A stretch of 36,289 bases of DNA from Clostridiales bacterium. Its GTDB lineage: Bacteria > Bacillota > Clostridia > Saccharofermentanales > DTU023. Of this stretch, positions 16,616 through 25,664 are shown in pieces (within the stretch, counting starts at the first letter, position 1; each line of letters opens with the position of its first letter). The notes beneath the pieces were generated by a model. The model saw only the letters and a program-made list of their open reading frames with translations. It was not told the DNA's origin and did no database searches. The DNA is taken from contig JAQYCV010000033.1 of the NCBI GenBank assembly GCA_028724525.1, positions 1-36,289 of the forward strand. Reading direction: 5' to 3'. A program made the translations under genes and the position numbers.

Positions 16616-18203
16616 ACGTTTTGCCGTTAGATAAGCCGGTCCGCAGGTCACCAAAGAGCTGCTGGTCATTGATAGAGACATTAATGGAGGAGACAAACTG
16701 CTTATTATTCTTGGTCTTGAGCATGAGGCTGATAATACTTTCTGTCACGGTATTGGTTTCCAGATGACTAAAGGCCTTGCGGATACCCCAAACCGCATCC
16801 AGCTCCTCGGTAGAGAGTAAGAGGTCTTCGCGGCGGGTACCAGACCGGATCAGGTCGATGGCAGGGAAGATACGTTTTTCCGCTAATTTGCGGTCCAGAT
16901 AGACTTCCATATTGCCTGTCCCCTTGAACTCCTCAAAAATTACTTCGTCCATACGAGAACCCGTATCCACGAGTGCGGTGGCAATAATCGTTAGAGAGCC
17001 GGCATTTTCGATATTACGGGCAGCGCCAAAGAAGCGCTTGGGCCCATAGAGAGCGCCAGGATCAAGACCACCAGAAAGGGTCCGGCCCGTAGGATTGATA
17101 GTCAAGTTATAGGCCCGGCCCATACGGGTAATAGAGTCTAAAAGAATCACAACATCTTGGCCCAGCTCGACCAAACGCTTGGCGCGTTCTAAAACAAGCT
17201 CTGTTATCTTGACGTGATTTTCTGGGCTTTTATCAAAGGTGGAGTAGACAACCTCACCCTTAATAGACCGTTGCATATCCGTCACTTCTTCCGGCCGCTC
17301 ATCAATCAGGAGGACAAAGAGTTTGGTATCTGGACTATTTTGGGTGATCGCATTAGCAATTTTCTTTAAAAGGACGGTTTTACCCGCTTTAGGGGGGGAG
17401 ACAATCATGCCGCGTTGGCCCTTACCAATAGGCGAAACCAGGTCGATAATCCGGCAGGAAATCTCAGATCTACCAGTCTCCAGGACATAGCGTTCATCGG
17501 GATAAATAGGGGTCAAACGTTCAAAATGGGGCCGGTTAATCATCTGATCGGGCGGCATGCCGTTGACCTCAGTGAGATAGTAGAGAGCGGGATATCGGTC
17601 ATTGTCCCGCTGCTGGCGGCAGGGGCCAGACACATGGTCGCCATTTCTCAATTTAAAGCGGCGGATATATTGGGGAGGCAGGTAAAGGTCGTTGGGACCT
17701 TGAATATAATTTTCAATGCGGATAAAGCCGTAGCCATCCGGCATGATTTCTAGCACGCCAGAATAGATTTCCCGCTCATTCTTATCTTTACTGGTCTGCT
17801 CGCCTTGATAGGCTTCATCGCCTGGCTGGCGCTCGCGCAAGGGGGCCTGGTCAAGATCAGGCGTCTCAAGACTATTTTCTTGGTTTTTCCTTTTATTCCC
17901 CGACTTGCCCTCACTATGCTTGCCCTCATTGTGCTTTTTATTGTGGCGGTTAGACTTGGCATTTTTAGGCCGACGAGCCTCTGGGCGCTTGGGCTGTTTC
18001 CCCCCGCTAGAATCAGAGCTGGGGGGCTGGGCGTCTTTAGTATCTCGCTCCGTAGTCAGCTGGTTATTCTTTTCAGCTTCCTCTAAGAAAGCAAGTAGCT
18101 CAGCCTTGGTCATTTTCTGGGATACTGTTGTCTTTAATAAACCACTAATGCGCGCGATCGCAACTAAGTCGGCCTTGGTTTTGCCCGCAAATTTTGACGC
18201 CAT
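16605..18203 (-). CDS. rho: Transcription termination factor Rho
   Basis: A 532-residue hexameric RNA-dependent ATPase/translocase. Residues 1-45 form the Rho N-terminal helical domain ([13 protein letters not shown]...[15 protein letters not shown]). Residues about 50-145 are a disordered insertion rich in Lys, Arg, Asn and Gln, known in Rho of many Clostridia and Actinobacteria and thought to add RNA affinity or phase behaviour. An RNA-binding OB domain follows ([14 protein letters not shown]... [17 protein letters not shown]). The P-loop is PPKAGKT (about 270-276) and Walker B is VVILLDSIT (351-359) followed by RMGRAYN. GAGGAG (18213-18218) precedes the ATG. A near-consensus promoter lies ~85 bases upstream. 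The gene converges on, and overlaps by 11 bases, the patatin gene. Confidence 0.97.
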   Translation of the reverse strand: MASKFAGKTKADLVAIARISGLLKTTVSQKMTKAELLAFLEEAEKNNQLTTERDTKDAQPPSSDSSGGKQPKRPEARRPKNAKSNRHNKKHNEGKHSEGKSGNKRKNQENSLETPDLDQAPLRERQPGDEAYQGEQTSKDKNEREIYSGVLEIMPDGYGFIRIENYIQGPNDLYLPPQYIRRFKLRNGDHVSGPCRQQRDNDRYPALYYLTEVNGMPPDQMINRPHFERLTPIYPDERYVLETGRSEISCRIIDLVSPIGKGQRGMIVSPPKAGKTVLLKKIANAITQNSPDTKLFVLLIDERPEEVTDMQRSIKGEVVYSTFDKSPENHVKITELVLERAKRLVELGQDVVILLDSITRMGRAYNLTINPTGRTLSGGLDPGALYGPKRFFGAARNIENAGSLTIIATALVDTGSRMDEVIFEEFKGTGNMEVYLDRKLAEKRIFPAIDLIRSGTRREDLLLSTEELDAVWGIRKAFSHLETNTVTESIISLMLKTKNNKQFVSSINVSINDQQLFGDLRTGLSNGKTSNS

Positions 18204-18285
18204 GCAGTAATTCTCCTCAAAATTAGTCTAGTAAGCAGGGAATCTTTCTATCAAGTTGATAGTAAAAAATAAGTAATACCTACGC

Positions 18286-18315
18286 ATTATATAGGGGGAA
18301 AAATCAGACTGTCAA
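18286..18315 (-). promoter_or_regulatory. Near-consensus promoter of rho
   Basis: On the minus strand TTGACA (complement of 18310-18315) and TATAAT (complement of 18286-18291) are both perfect, with an 18-base spacer. The transcript would have a leader of about 75 bases before the rho ATG at 18203. Confidence 0.8.
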
Positions 18316-18334
18316 TTGCTTGCGTGAGATATTT

Positions 18335-18368
18335 AAAAAAAGAGGCTGATCACTTAAGATCAGCCTCT
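18335..18368 (-). terminator. Intrinsic terminator of cutC
   Basis: AGAGGCTGATC (18341-18351), loop ACTTAA, GATCAGCCTCT (18358-18368): a perfect 11-bp stem. On the minus strand it is followed by a run of U (complement of 18335-18341). It lies 6 bases after the cutC stop and just upstream of the rho promoter, insulating rho. Confidence 0.9.
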
Positions 18369-18374
18369 GATGCT

Positions 18375-19118
18375 TTATTGGTCAATCATTTGCCGTAGCT
18401 GGTGGATTTTACCCTGATCTGCCACTTCAAACATATTCTCAGGTGGATAAAGAGCGCCGCCAAAATAGATCGACTGATTATAGTTAGTCGAGGGATCTTG
18501 CCGGACTTGATTGAGGGCGATATGAATTTGTTTAGTGCCGGTCTCGCGGATCACATCATGGACATTTTGCAGGGTAATCCCGGCCCCGGGCAAGATCTCA
18601 AGCCGGTCGCCCGCATAGGCAATCATCTCTGCGACAGTTTTACTGCCATCGCGGACAGAGGGGCATTGGCCAGAGGTCAAGACACGGTCGATGCCGATTT
18701 CTACTAGCTGGTCCAGGCTAGTTTTCCAGTCAGGCACCACATCAATAGCTCTGTGGAAAACCGCTGTATGTTGGCCAATTCGCTCTCTCATAATCTTGCA
18801 ACGTTCAAGATCGACTTGGCCGTCTTCGGTAAGAATGCCAAAAACGATTCCATCTGCTCCAGCTTCCAACAAGGCATCTACATCATAGAGCATGGTTTGG
18901 AATTCTGCGTCCGTGTAGCAAAAGCCCCCGGACCGAGGACGAACCATGGCCATGATGGGCAAGCCTGTTTCCCGGGCCAGTTTGACTTCACCATAACTGG
19001 GCGTGATACCACCCAAAAACATGGATGAATTGAGTTCGACACGGTCAGCACCGGCCGCCTTGGCAGCCAGAACATCGTCTACTGACCCACAGCAAATTTC
19101 GAGAAGAATGTGCGACAT
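18375..19118 (-). CDS. cutC: CutC family protein
   Basis: A 247-residue TIM-barrel protein of the CutC family. The family was first linked to copper tolerance, but its biochemical activity is still unsettled. Evidence: LLEICCGSVDDVLAAKAAGADRVELNSSMFLGGITPSYG at the N-terminus (shown here only as landmarks EICCGS, GADRVELN and GGITPS), MVRPRSGGFCYT, FHRAIDV, LTSGQ and ILPGAGI. I start at MSHILLEI (ATG at 19116-19118), where AGGAAG lies 5 bases upstream. An in-frame ATG 11 codons earlier has no such site and lies inside an inverted repeat. A divergent ROK-regulator/transport operon starts 235 bases away, which hints at a link to sugar or peptide metabolism rather than copper. Confidence 0.9.
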   Translation of the reverse strand: MSHILLEICCGSVDDVLAAKAAGADRVELNSSMFLGGITPSYGEVKLARETGLPIMAMVRPRSGGFCYTDAEFQTMLYDVDALLEAGADGIVFGILTEDGQVDLERCKIMRERIGQHTAVFHRAIDVVPDWKTSLDQLVEIGIDRVLTSGQCPSVRDGSKTVAEMIAYAGDRLEILPGAGITLQNVHDVIRETGTKQIHIALNQVRQDPSTNYNQSIYFGGALYPPENMFEVADQGKIHQLRQMIDQ

Positions 19119-19139
19119 ATGTACTTCCTTTCTGTAGTG

Positions 19140-19162
19140 GGTCTTGTTCATTTTACAAGACC
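19140..19162. repeat. Perfect inverted repeat in the cutC leader
   Basis: GGTCTTGT (19140-19147), 7-base spacer, ACAAGACC (19155-19162). It lies 21-44 bases before the cutC ATG, between cutC and the divergent ROK gene. It could be an operator for the ROK regulator or a leader hairpin; it has no T-run, so a terminator is unlikely. Confidence 0.55.
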
Positions 19163-19353
19163 TCCCATTTATATTGCCTTTTCCTCATTTAATTCTAAAT
19201 TAGGCTATCAAACTAAGAAGCTACAAGCCTTTTAATAATTCTATCAGCAAACTATATTAAAGCAAATTTATCTCTGTTACACATAGCTAGGCAAACTAGG
19301 CGATGTAATTTTAGCACTTTGTTCAAAAATTCTCTTAACAGAAAGGATTTTCT

Positions 19354-20628
19354 ATGTTACACTCTGCTTACATTACTGAGGAGAGGGAGAGAAAACTTAC
19401 TATTACTATTCAAGGCCACACAAGATATGGAATAAAGGATAATCCGGCCAGGTCTAGCCGCTGGCAGATTCTGCAACGCCTTTATAGGCAGGCAGACTGG
19501 AGCCGGGTTGACTTGGCTGAGGATCTCGGCGTGAGCAAGTCTACCATCAGCAAGCACATCAATGACTTGCTGGATGAAGGGCTTTGTTATGAGCTGGGTG
19601 AAGCAGACCAGCAAGGTCAGGGCCGCAAGCGCACTCTCTTATCCTTTCGAGCCGACTACCGTTATTTGCTCTTGTTAGACTTTGGCCAAGTCCAGCCCCG
19701 TCTAGCTATTACAGATCTTTATGGCAAGCCCCTGGCCCAGTTGCCAGTCTCCCTAGATGACAATACCAGTCAGGATGACTTAAGCAATCAGCTCCTATCC
19801 TCTTCCCAGCAACTCTTGGCTAGTTGCCAGCTAGAAGCAAAAGCCCTAGCCCTCCTGGCTGTAGCGGCCCCAGGTGTTGTAGACCTCCACGCCCAGAGTT
19901 TTTATACAGATGGCTTTTATGCCCGCTGGGATCTGCCCGGCCTCTGCCACAGCTTAGCCCAGCACCATAGTTTGGAGACCTTTTTTTATAACGACGTGAA
20001 TGCAGCCGCCTGGGGAGAATATATCGTCAAACAAGACGAACGAAAAAACTTAGTCTATATGGCTGGTGGTAGCGGCTTAGGCCTAGGTCTCATCCTCAAT
20101 GGCGAACTTTATTTGGGTAGTTCAGGTAGCGCGGGGGAAATTTCCAGCCTCCTCCTATCCAATCTCCCGGCCTTATTTAAGGATGAAGAGACCAGTCTCT
20201 CCCTGGTGGACGCTCAATATATACCTATTGCCAGCAGATCTAGTATCCGGGTCCTCTTGAAGGAACTCAACCGTCAGAAAAGAGATGAAGACGACAAGTC
20301 TGTTAAAGATACAGTCCCTCTGACCTATCAAGATTTCTTCAATCTTTGGAAGATGGGTGATCCAACTGCCCACATGCTGGCACAAAGTATGGGAGAGAGC
20401 TTAGGGGTCTTCCTCTATAACCTATCCCTGCTCTTAGACATCGATTTGGTTGTCTTAGATCAGTCCTACCAACCTTTTGACCAATATATTGATCTGACTC
20501 TCAAGCAGCTAGCTCCATCCAAGGAGCGCGATAGATTAAAAATTACAATTTCCACGCTAGGCGAAGCAGCCTGCTTTACTGGCTTGGCTGACCTCGCTAT
20601 GGAAACTCTACTGGCTCGCTGGGCCTAA
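19354..20628 (+). CDS. ROK-family transcriptional regulator
   Basis: A 424-residue NagC/XylR-type protein. Residues about 30-75 form a winged helix-turn-helix (RWQILQRLYRQADWSRVDLAEDLGVSKSTISKHINDLL; recognition helix near STISKHI). The rest is a ROK sugar-kinase-like domain: LLLLDFGQVQPRLAITDL (phosphate-1 region), AVAAPGVVD, NDVNAAAWGEY with the conserved Asp, and GGSGLGLGLILNGELYLGSSGSAGEIS. The Cys-x-Cys-Gly zinc motif of classical ROK proteins is absent. Family members usually repress sugar operons and respond to a sugar or its phosphate. AAAGGA precedes the ATG. The M81 peptidase gene follows after 15 bases, so it likely controls its own operon and perhaps cutC. Confidence 0.88.
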   Translation: MLHSAYITEERERKLTITIQGHTRYGIKDNPARSSRWQILQRLYRQADWSRVDLAEDLGVSKSTISKHINDLLDEGLCYELGEADQQGQGRKRTLLSFRADYRYLLLLDFGQVQPRLAITDLYGKPLAQLPVSLDDNTSQDDLSNQLLSSSQQLLASCQLEAKALALLAVAAPGVVDLHAQSFYTDGFYARWDLPGLCHSLAQHHSLETFFYNDVNAAAWGEYIVKQDERKNLVYMAGGSGLGLGLILNGELYLGSSGSAGEISSLLLSNLPALFKDEETSLSLVDAQYIPIASRSSIRVLLKELNRQKRDEDDKSVKDTVPLTYQDFFNLWKMGDPTAHMLAQSMGESLGVFLYNLSLLLDIDLVVLDQSYQPFDQYIDLTLKQLAPSKERDRLKITISTLGEAACFTGLADLAMETLLARWA

Positions 20629-20643
20629 TAAAAAGGAGAAGGT

Positions 20644-22137
20644 ATGATGAAAAAACGTATTTTACTAGCTTCTATGCATCATGAATCCAATTCATTCAAC
20701 CCCATCACGGCGGGGGATCAGGACTTTCGTGTTCGTATTGGCCAAGACATGATCCATAACCTGCCCCGCAACAATGCGGTTTGCGGGATTGTAGAGACCT
20801 TGCAGGCAGCCGGTTGCGAACTGGTCCCAACCCGGTCCGTTTCCGCTGTGCCCAATGGCGAAGTGGATCGGGATTTTTATCTTGAGCAAAAAGCAGCCAT
20901 CTTGGCTCAAGCCGCTCAAGAGAAAGCCAAAGGTATTGACGGCCTTTGCCTAGCCCTGCATGGCTCTATGCGGGTACGGGACTTTGGGGAAGCTGAAGGT
21001 CCCTTTTTAGAGGAACTACGAGAGATCTTCCCCGATACGCCTATATATTGCGCCCTAGATACCCACACCACGATGACGGCCAAGATGGTCAAGCATGCCA
21101 ATGGCTTTGTGGCGTATAAATGCGCCCCCCATATCGACCAATATGAGACAGGGGCCCACGCTGCCCGTCTGCTTTTACACGCCCTCGAGGGCAAGGCTGA
21201 TTTCAATGCCTGGGTAAAAGTCCCCCTGCTCATCGCTGGGGAAAAATCGTCCACCATGGTGGAGCCTATGAAGGGCTTAATTGCCCAACTGCGGGAGCGA
21301 GAAGCTGCGCCCGGTATTTTGGCCTCCTCTTACCTAATGGGCTTTCCCTGGTCTGATAATGCAGACAGTGGTGCCGGTGTTTATGTCTTGGCAGAAAGTC
21401 AGGACCAGGCCAATGAAGAAGCCTTGTACCTGGCTAAGCTACTTTGGGATACACGGACAAAGTTCTGTTTCCAAACAGAGACCTACCCCTGCCAAGAAGC
21501 TCTGGATGTAGCTTTTGCTGCCTTGGAAGAGGGCCAAGCTGGGCCTATTTATCTTTCTGATTCCGGTGACAATCCGACGGCTGGATCTTCCTCTGATGTG
21601 ACCAGCCTCCTGGCCTTACTCTTAGCGGACCCCCGGACCGCTCAGCTGCCAGAGCCAGCTTTATTCGGCGGCATATATGATCCTGTGGCCTCTAAAGCCC
21701 TCCAGGGTCGGGTCGGCGAAGAGCTGGAGCTGACCTTTGGCGCAACTTTTGATCAAAAAACCAGCCAGCCCCTCACCTGCAAGGGGAAGGTCATGGCTTA
21801 TATCCCGAACTGGGAGGGCTTCGGCCATCCTTCGGACGTTGCCCTCTTCCGCACAGGCAATGTCGACATCGTCTTAGCGGAAAAGCATATTGGTTACACT
21901 GGTACTAGCCTCTTTTATGATCTCGGTCGAGATCCCCAAAAGGCTTGTCTGGTCGTGGTCAAACTGGGCTATCTCACGCCTGAGCATTCCGAGATAGCGT
22001 CCAGGAGCATCATGGCCTTAAGCCCAGGCAGTACCAATGAGGATTTAGTCACTTTGCCCTACCAGCATGTCCCCCGTCCCATTTATCCCCTGGACCCCGA
22101 CATGACCTACCAGGTCAAAGAACAGTTGCAGAACTAG
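20644..22137 (+). CDS. M81-family (MlrC-like) metallopeptidase
   Basis: A 497-residue protein of the M81 family, whose founder MlrC (microcystinase) cleaves linearised microcystin peptides. Landmarks: SMHHESNSFNP at the N-terminus (metal-ligand region), GLCLALHGSM, ALDTHTTMTAKM, YKCAPHIDQYETGAHAA, and SDSGDNPTAGSSSDVTSLL, the C-terminal family motif. No signal peptide, so it acts in the cytoplasm on an imported substrate. A good AAAGGAG site precedes two tandem ATGs (20644 and 20647); either could be used. It sits between the ROK regulator and a peptide ABC importer, which suggests that it processes what the importer brings in. Actual substrate unknown. Confidence 0.88.
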   Translation: MMKKRILLASMHHESNSFNPITAGDQDFRVRIGQDMIHNLPRNNAVCGIVETLQAAGCELVPTRSVSAVPNGEVDRDFYLEQKAAILAQAAQEKAKGIDGLCLALHGSMRVRDFGEAEGPFLEELREIFPDTPIYCALDTHTTMTAKMVKHANGFVAYKCAPHIDQYETGAHAARLLLHALEGKADFNAWVKVPLLIAGEKSSTMVEPMKGLIAQLREREAAPGILASSYLMGFPWSDNADSGAGVYVLAESQDQANEEALYLAKLLWDTRTKFCFQTETYPCQEALDVAFAALEEGQAGPIYLSDSGDNPTAGSSSDVTSLLALLLADPRTAQLPEPALFGGIYDPVASKALQGRVGEELELTFGATFDQKTSQPLTCKGKVMAYIPNWEGFGHPSDVALFRTGNVDIVLAEKHIGYTGTSLFYDLGRDPQKACLVVVKLGYLTPEHSEIASRSIMALSPGSTNEDLVTLPYQHVPRPIYPLDPDMTYQVKEQLQN

Positions 22138-22177
22138 CTCAGGCTAAGCATCTTTTTAAAAGGAGTGCACACAAACA

Positions 22178-23740
22178 ATGAAACACATGAAGAAGTTAGT
22201 TACTGGCCTCTTAAGTCTCGTTATGTTACTTATGCTGGTCAGCACCCCCACGATGGCCGAAGCAAAATCCGAGGATAACGACCTGGTCGTTGCCCTCCAG
22301 GCAGACGCCACCAACCTGGATCCCCACGTATCTGGTAACGGCATCTCCAATCTGATGACCCTGACCATGTATGAAACTCTCATCTATTTTGATGAAAACC
22401 TGGAACTCCAGCCCCGTCTGGCCGAGTCCTGGGAAATGTCTGACGATGGTATGGAATATACCTTCAAGCTCCGTGAAGGCGTAAAATTCAGCGATGGCGA
22501 ACCTTTCAACGCTGAAGCCTGCATTGCCAACTATGAGCGTGGCAAGAACGACGAGACCCTCCGGGTTCACTCTCGGATGAAGGCTATCGCCGACATGGAA
22601 GCTGTAGATGAATATACCATCAAGATTACCCTAGAAAAAGCGGACAACACCTTCCTCAACAAGTTCTCCCAGGTTACCTTTGTAAGCCCCAAAGCCATTG
22701 AAGAGCTGGGTAAAGAGGGTTTAGCCAAAGAATCTGCTGGTACTGGTCCTTTCATCCTGAAAGAAAGAGTTGACGGCGGCTACACCAAAATGGTCCGCAA
22801 TGAAAACTACTGGGGCGAGGGTCCTGAAATTGACAGCCTCACCTTCCAGGTCGTACCCGAAGACGGCGCTCGTATCGCCATGCTGAAGACCGGCGAAGCC
22901 GATATCATCTACCCTGTTCCTCCTACACACGTAGAACAACTGGAAGGCGCCGATGATATCAACATCAAGAACATGGAAGGCCTGGTCTATCGCTATGTAA
23001 CCCTGAATAACAACTACACCCTGGAAGACGGTCGTCAGCCCCTGTCTGATGTCCGGGTTCGCCAGGCCATGAACTGGGCTTTCGACAGCGAAGCTTACTG
23101 CAAAGTTGTTTTCCAAGGCTACGCCACTGCACCTAACTCCGTCTTTGCCGGTCCTGTTCCCTACCACGCTGACCAAGAACCCTACACCAAGGATCTGGAG
23201 AAAGCTAAGGAACTCATGAAGGAAGCTGGCTACGAGGATGGCTTCGACATCGACATTTGGTGCGATAACACCACCATCGAGATGAAGGGCGCTGAGTTTG
23301 TTAAGCAGCAATTAGCCGAAATCAACATCAATGTCAACCTGCAAGCTATGGAGTCTACAACCATTGCGGATATGACTTCTGAACCTGCTGAAAGCACCAA
23401 GGTTCAAATGTGGTACGTTAACTGGATGTCCGGCTCTTACGAGGCTGATGGTTCCATGCGTAACATCCTCCATTCTGAATACTTCCCTCCCAAGGGCTAT
23501 AACACCGCTTTCTGGGTCAACAAAGACTTTGACAAGGCCCTGGACGATGCTTTAGTTGAACCCGATACCGACAAGGTTGCTGAGCTTTACGCAACTGCTC
23601 AATCCATCGCTTGGGAAGAATGCCCCTGGATGTTCCTGGGTGTTGATAACAGCATCTTTGCAGAGCATACCTATGTCTCTGGTGTTGTTTACATGCCCGG
23701 CGGCCATATGGACTTCACCCATGCCGTCCTTGACCACTAA
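22178..23740 (+). CDS. ABC transporter substrate-binding protein, family 5 (peptide type)
   Basis: A 520-residue exported solute-binding protein of the DppA/OppA/NikA class. The signal peptide (MKHMKKLVTGLLSLVMLLMLVS) leads to MAEAKS, a good signal peptidase I site after Ala29. There is no lipobox cysteine, unlike nearly all Gram-positive homologues. Family landmarks: NLDPHVSGNGIS, MYETLIYFDENLELQPRLAESWE, YTFKLREGVKFSDGEPF, GTGPFIL, VRQAMNWAFD, KELMKEAGYEDGFD and LQAMESTTIADM. AAAGGAG (22158-22164) precedes the ATG by 13 bases. A stable hairpin after the stop separates it from the permease genes and probably raises its share of the transcript. Ligand (di/oligopeptide, glycopeptide or other) cannot be deduced. 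Confidence 0.92.
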   Translation: MKHMKKLVTGLLSLVMLLMLVSTPTMAEAKSEDNDLVVALQADATNLDPHVSGNGISNLMTLTMYETLIYFDENLELQPRLAESWEMSDDGMEYTFKLREGVKFSDGEPFNAEACIANYERGKNDETLRVHSRMKAIADMEAVDEYTIKITLEKADNTFLNKFSQVTFVSPKAIEELGKEGLAKESAGTGPFILKERVDGGYTKMVRNENYWGEGPEIDSLTFQVVPEDGARIAMLKTGEADIIYPVPPTHVEQLEGADDINIKNMEGLVYRYVTLNNNYTLEDGRQPLSDVRVRQAMNWAFDSEAYCKVVFQGYATAPNSVFAGPVPYHADQEPYTKDLEKAKELMKEAGYEDGFDIDIWCDNTTIEMKGAEFVKQQLAEININVNLQAMESTTIADMTSEPAESTKVQMWYVNWMSGSYEADGSMRNILHSEYFPPKGYNTAFWVNKDFDKALDDALVEPDTDKVAELYATAQSIAWEECPWMFLGVDNSIFAEHTYVSGVVYMPGGHMDFTHAVLDH

Positions 23741-23761
23741 TCACTATTAGTAGCTTTAGCC

Positions 23762-23793
23762 TTTCCCTCCCCTTTTCGGGGAGGGAAATTTTC
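23762..23793 (+). terminator. Terminator/processing hairpin after the binding-protein gene
   Basis: TTTCCCTCCCC (23762-23772), loop TTTTC, GGGGAGGGAAA (23778-23788), then TTTTCT. A perfect 11-bp stem with a short, imperfect U-tract, typical of the partial terminators that keep binding protein in excess over permease. Confidence 0.75.
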
Positions 23794-23816
23794 TATATTG
23801 CCAGAGGAGAAAGAGA

Positions 23817-24737
23817 GTGGGTAGATATTTTTTTAGGCGAGTCGTACAGACCATACCGCTCATGCTGATTATCTCGATTCTAGTTTTTCTGTTCATTCAT
23901 ATGATTCCGGGGGACCCGGCCCGTACACTAGCCGGTAAAGACGCCGAAGTATCTGAAGTAGAAGCCATTCGAGAAGAACTCGGTTTGAACGACAATATTT
24001 TCGTCCAATATTTCAAATATATGGGGCGGATTTTTAAGGGTGATTTCGGCCAGAGCTATAAGTCTGGTATTCCCACTACTCAGCTCATAGGTCAGCGGAT
24101 GCAGAACACCATCAAGCTAGTCCTATCCGCCATGCTCTGGGCTCCACTTTTAGGCATCCTGCTGGGGGTTATCTCCGCAGTCAACCGTGGTCGTTTTCTT
24201 GACCACTTGCTCATGTTTATAGCCATTTTAGGGCTTTCCGCGCCTGGATTCTGGCTCGGCCTCATGGGCATCCAAATCTTTGCCGTCCAGCTGGGCTACC
24301 TGCCAGTCAGTGGTTTGAATGGCTGGAAGGGCCTCATTCTTCCTTCCTTTGTGATGGGTATTGGCTGCATGGCTGAAATGGCCCGTTACGCCAGGTCCTC
24401 CATGCTGGACGTTATGCGGGAAGACTATGTCCGTACGGCCCGGGCCAAGGGGCAAGTAGAAAGAAAAGTCATCTTTTTCCATGCCTTCCGCAACGCCCTC
24501 ATACAAATTGTGACCATTTTGGGCCTGCAAATAGGCGGCCTGCTATCCGGTTCTGTCTTGACCGAAACCGTCTTCTCTATCCCTGGTATTGGCCGTTTGC
24601 TCGTGGATTCCATCTTTTTCCGCGACTATCCCGTGATCCAGGCCCTACTTATGCTCTTCGCTTTCCAGTATGTGGTGATTAATCTAATCGTGGATGTTCT
24701 CTACGGTTTCATCAATCCCAAAATCCGCTTAGAATAG
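23817..24737 (+). CDS. Peptide-type ABC transporter permease (DppB-like)
   Basis: A 306-residue inner-membrane protein of the DppB/OppB type. The start GTG (23817) has AGGAG 8 bases upstream. The N-terminus GRYFFRRVVQTIPLMLIISILVFLFIHMIPGDPA is the classic first helix plus extracellular GDPA turn (landmarks RRVVQTIP and IPGDPA). EELGLNDN, GDFGQSY, and the EAA-loop region REDYVRTARAKGQVERKV (contact to the ATPases) follow. The C-terminus DVLYGFINPKIRLE is typical. It is the first of four tightly packed transporter genes; dppC-like starts 9 bases later. Confidence 0.92.
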   Translation: MGRYFFRRVVQTIPLMLIISILVFLFIHMIPGDPARTLAGKDAEVSEVEAIREELGLNDNIFVQYFKYMGRIFKGDFGQSYKSGIPTTQLIGQRMQNTIKLVLSAMLWAPLLGILLGVISAVNRGRFLDHLLMFIAILGLSAPGFWLGLMGIQIFAVQLGYLPVSGLNGWKGLILPSFVMGIGCMAEMARYARSSMLDVMREDYVRTARAKGQVERKVIFFHAFRNALIQIVTILGLQIGGLLSGSVLTETVFSIPGIGRLLVDSIFFRDYPVIQALLMLFAFQYVVINLIVDVLYGFINPKIRLE

Positions 24738-24746
24738 GAGGCTCCC

Positions 24747-25655
24747 ATGCAAGAAGATCAAAAACTTTCTGCCCTGCTCCAAGAGGACTATATCGACGAG
24801 ACGGTCCAAGCCTATCAAGGAAGCCGTTTTAAAGTCGTCATGAAGAGGCTCTTCCGTCGGAAGACCGCCATCTTCGGTTTAGCCATCATCTTGGTCTTGG
24901 TCTTTATAAGTATTTTCGGTCAGGCAGTAGCCCCCTATGACTATGAAGCCTACGACTATATGAACACCCTGCAAGGCCCCAGCGCTGAACACTGGTTTGG
25001 TACCGACCACTACGGCCGGGATATTTTCAGCCGGATTGTGGTGGGTAGCCGCCTCACCCTGGGTGTAGCCCTTTCTTCCGTAATCGTGGGTGCAGCCATT
25101 GGAGCTGTCCTCGGACTTTTAGCCGGTTATTATGGTCATTTTTTAGATAGTCTTATTATGAGGAGCGCAGATGTCCTCTTTGCCTTCCCCGATATTCTCC
25201 TCGCGATTGCCATCGTCGCCATCTTGGGCTCAGGTATCGTTAATGTTTGGATAGCTGTTATGATCTTTACCGTCCCCTCTTTTGCCCGGATGGTCCGCAG
25301 TGCCACTCTCAGCGTCAAAAGCTCTCTCTATGTGGAGGCCGCCCAAAGTATTGGGGCCAATGACCGCCGCTTGCTCTCCCGCCACATTATGCCTGGGACC
25401 ATGCAAACCTTTATTGTCAACTTCACCATGCGGATAGGGTCTGCCATCATGGCAGCCAGCTCCCTCTCTTTCCTAGGGTTTGGTGCTGATGTCACAGATC
25501 CGGAGTGGGGTGCCATGCTGTCGCAGGGCAGAACCTACATGGATATTTCCCCCCATATGGTGCTTTTCCCCGGCCTCGTAATTTTCCTGACCGTGTTAGC
25601 CTTCAATCTTTTGGGTGATGGGCTGAGGGATGCTCTGGATCCCAAGATCAAGTAG
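24747..25655 (+). CDS. Peptide-type ABC transporter permease (DppC-like)
   Basis: A 302-residue permease of the DppC/OppC type. It has a cytoplasmic N-terminal stretch of ~45 residues with RLFRRKTAIFGL leading into the first helix, then GTDHYGRDIFSRIVVGSRLTL (the family signature), and the EAA loop SLYVEAAQSIGANDRRLLSRHIMP. The end reads NLLGDGLRDALDPKIK. AGGAGG overlaps the stop of the preceding gene and serves this ATG. It forms the membrane channel with the DppB-like protein and is followed by two ATPase genes. Confidence 0.92.
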   Translation: MQEDQKLSALLQEDYIDETVQAYQGSRFKVVMKRLFRRKTAIFGLAIILVLVFISIFGQAVAPYDYEAYDYMNTLQGPSAEHWFGTDHYGRDIFSRIVVGSRLTLGVALSSVIVGAAIGAVLGLLAGYYGHFLDSLIMRSADVLFAFPDILLAIAIVAILGSGIVNVWIAVMIFTVPSFARMVRSATLSVKSSLYVEAAQSIGANDRRLLSRHIMPGTMQTFIVNFTMRIGSAIMAASSLSFLGFGADVTDPEWGAMLSQGRTYMDISPHMVLFPGLVIFLTVLAFNLLGDGLRDALDPKIK

Positions 25656-25664
25656 GAGGCAGTT

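Noticed and set aside
19119-19151. Upstream ATG for cutC adding 11 residues
   Set aside because: No RBS, and it lies in the inverted repeat; the internal ATG has AGGAAG at good spacing and begins the conserved family sequence.
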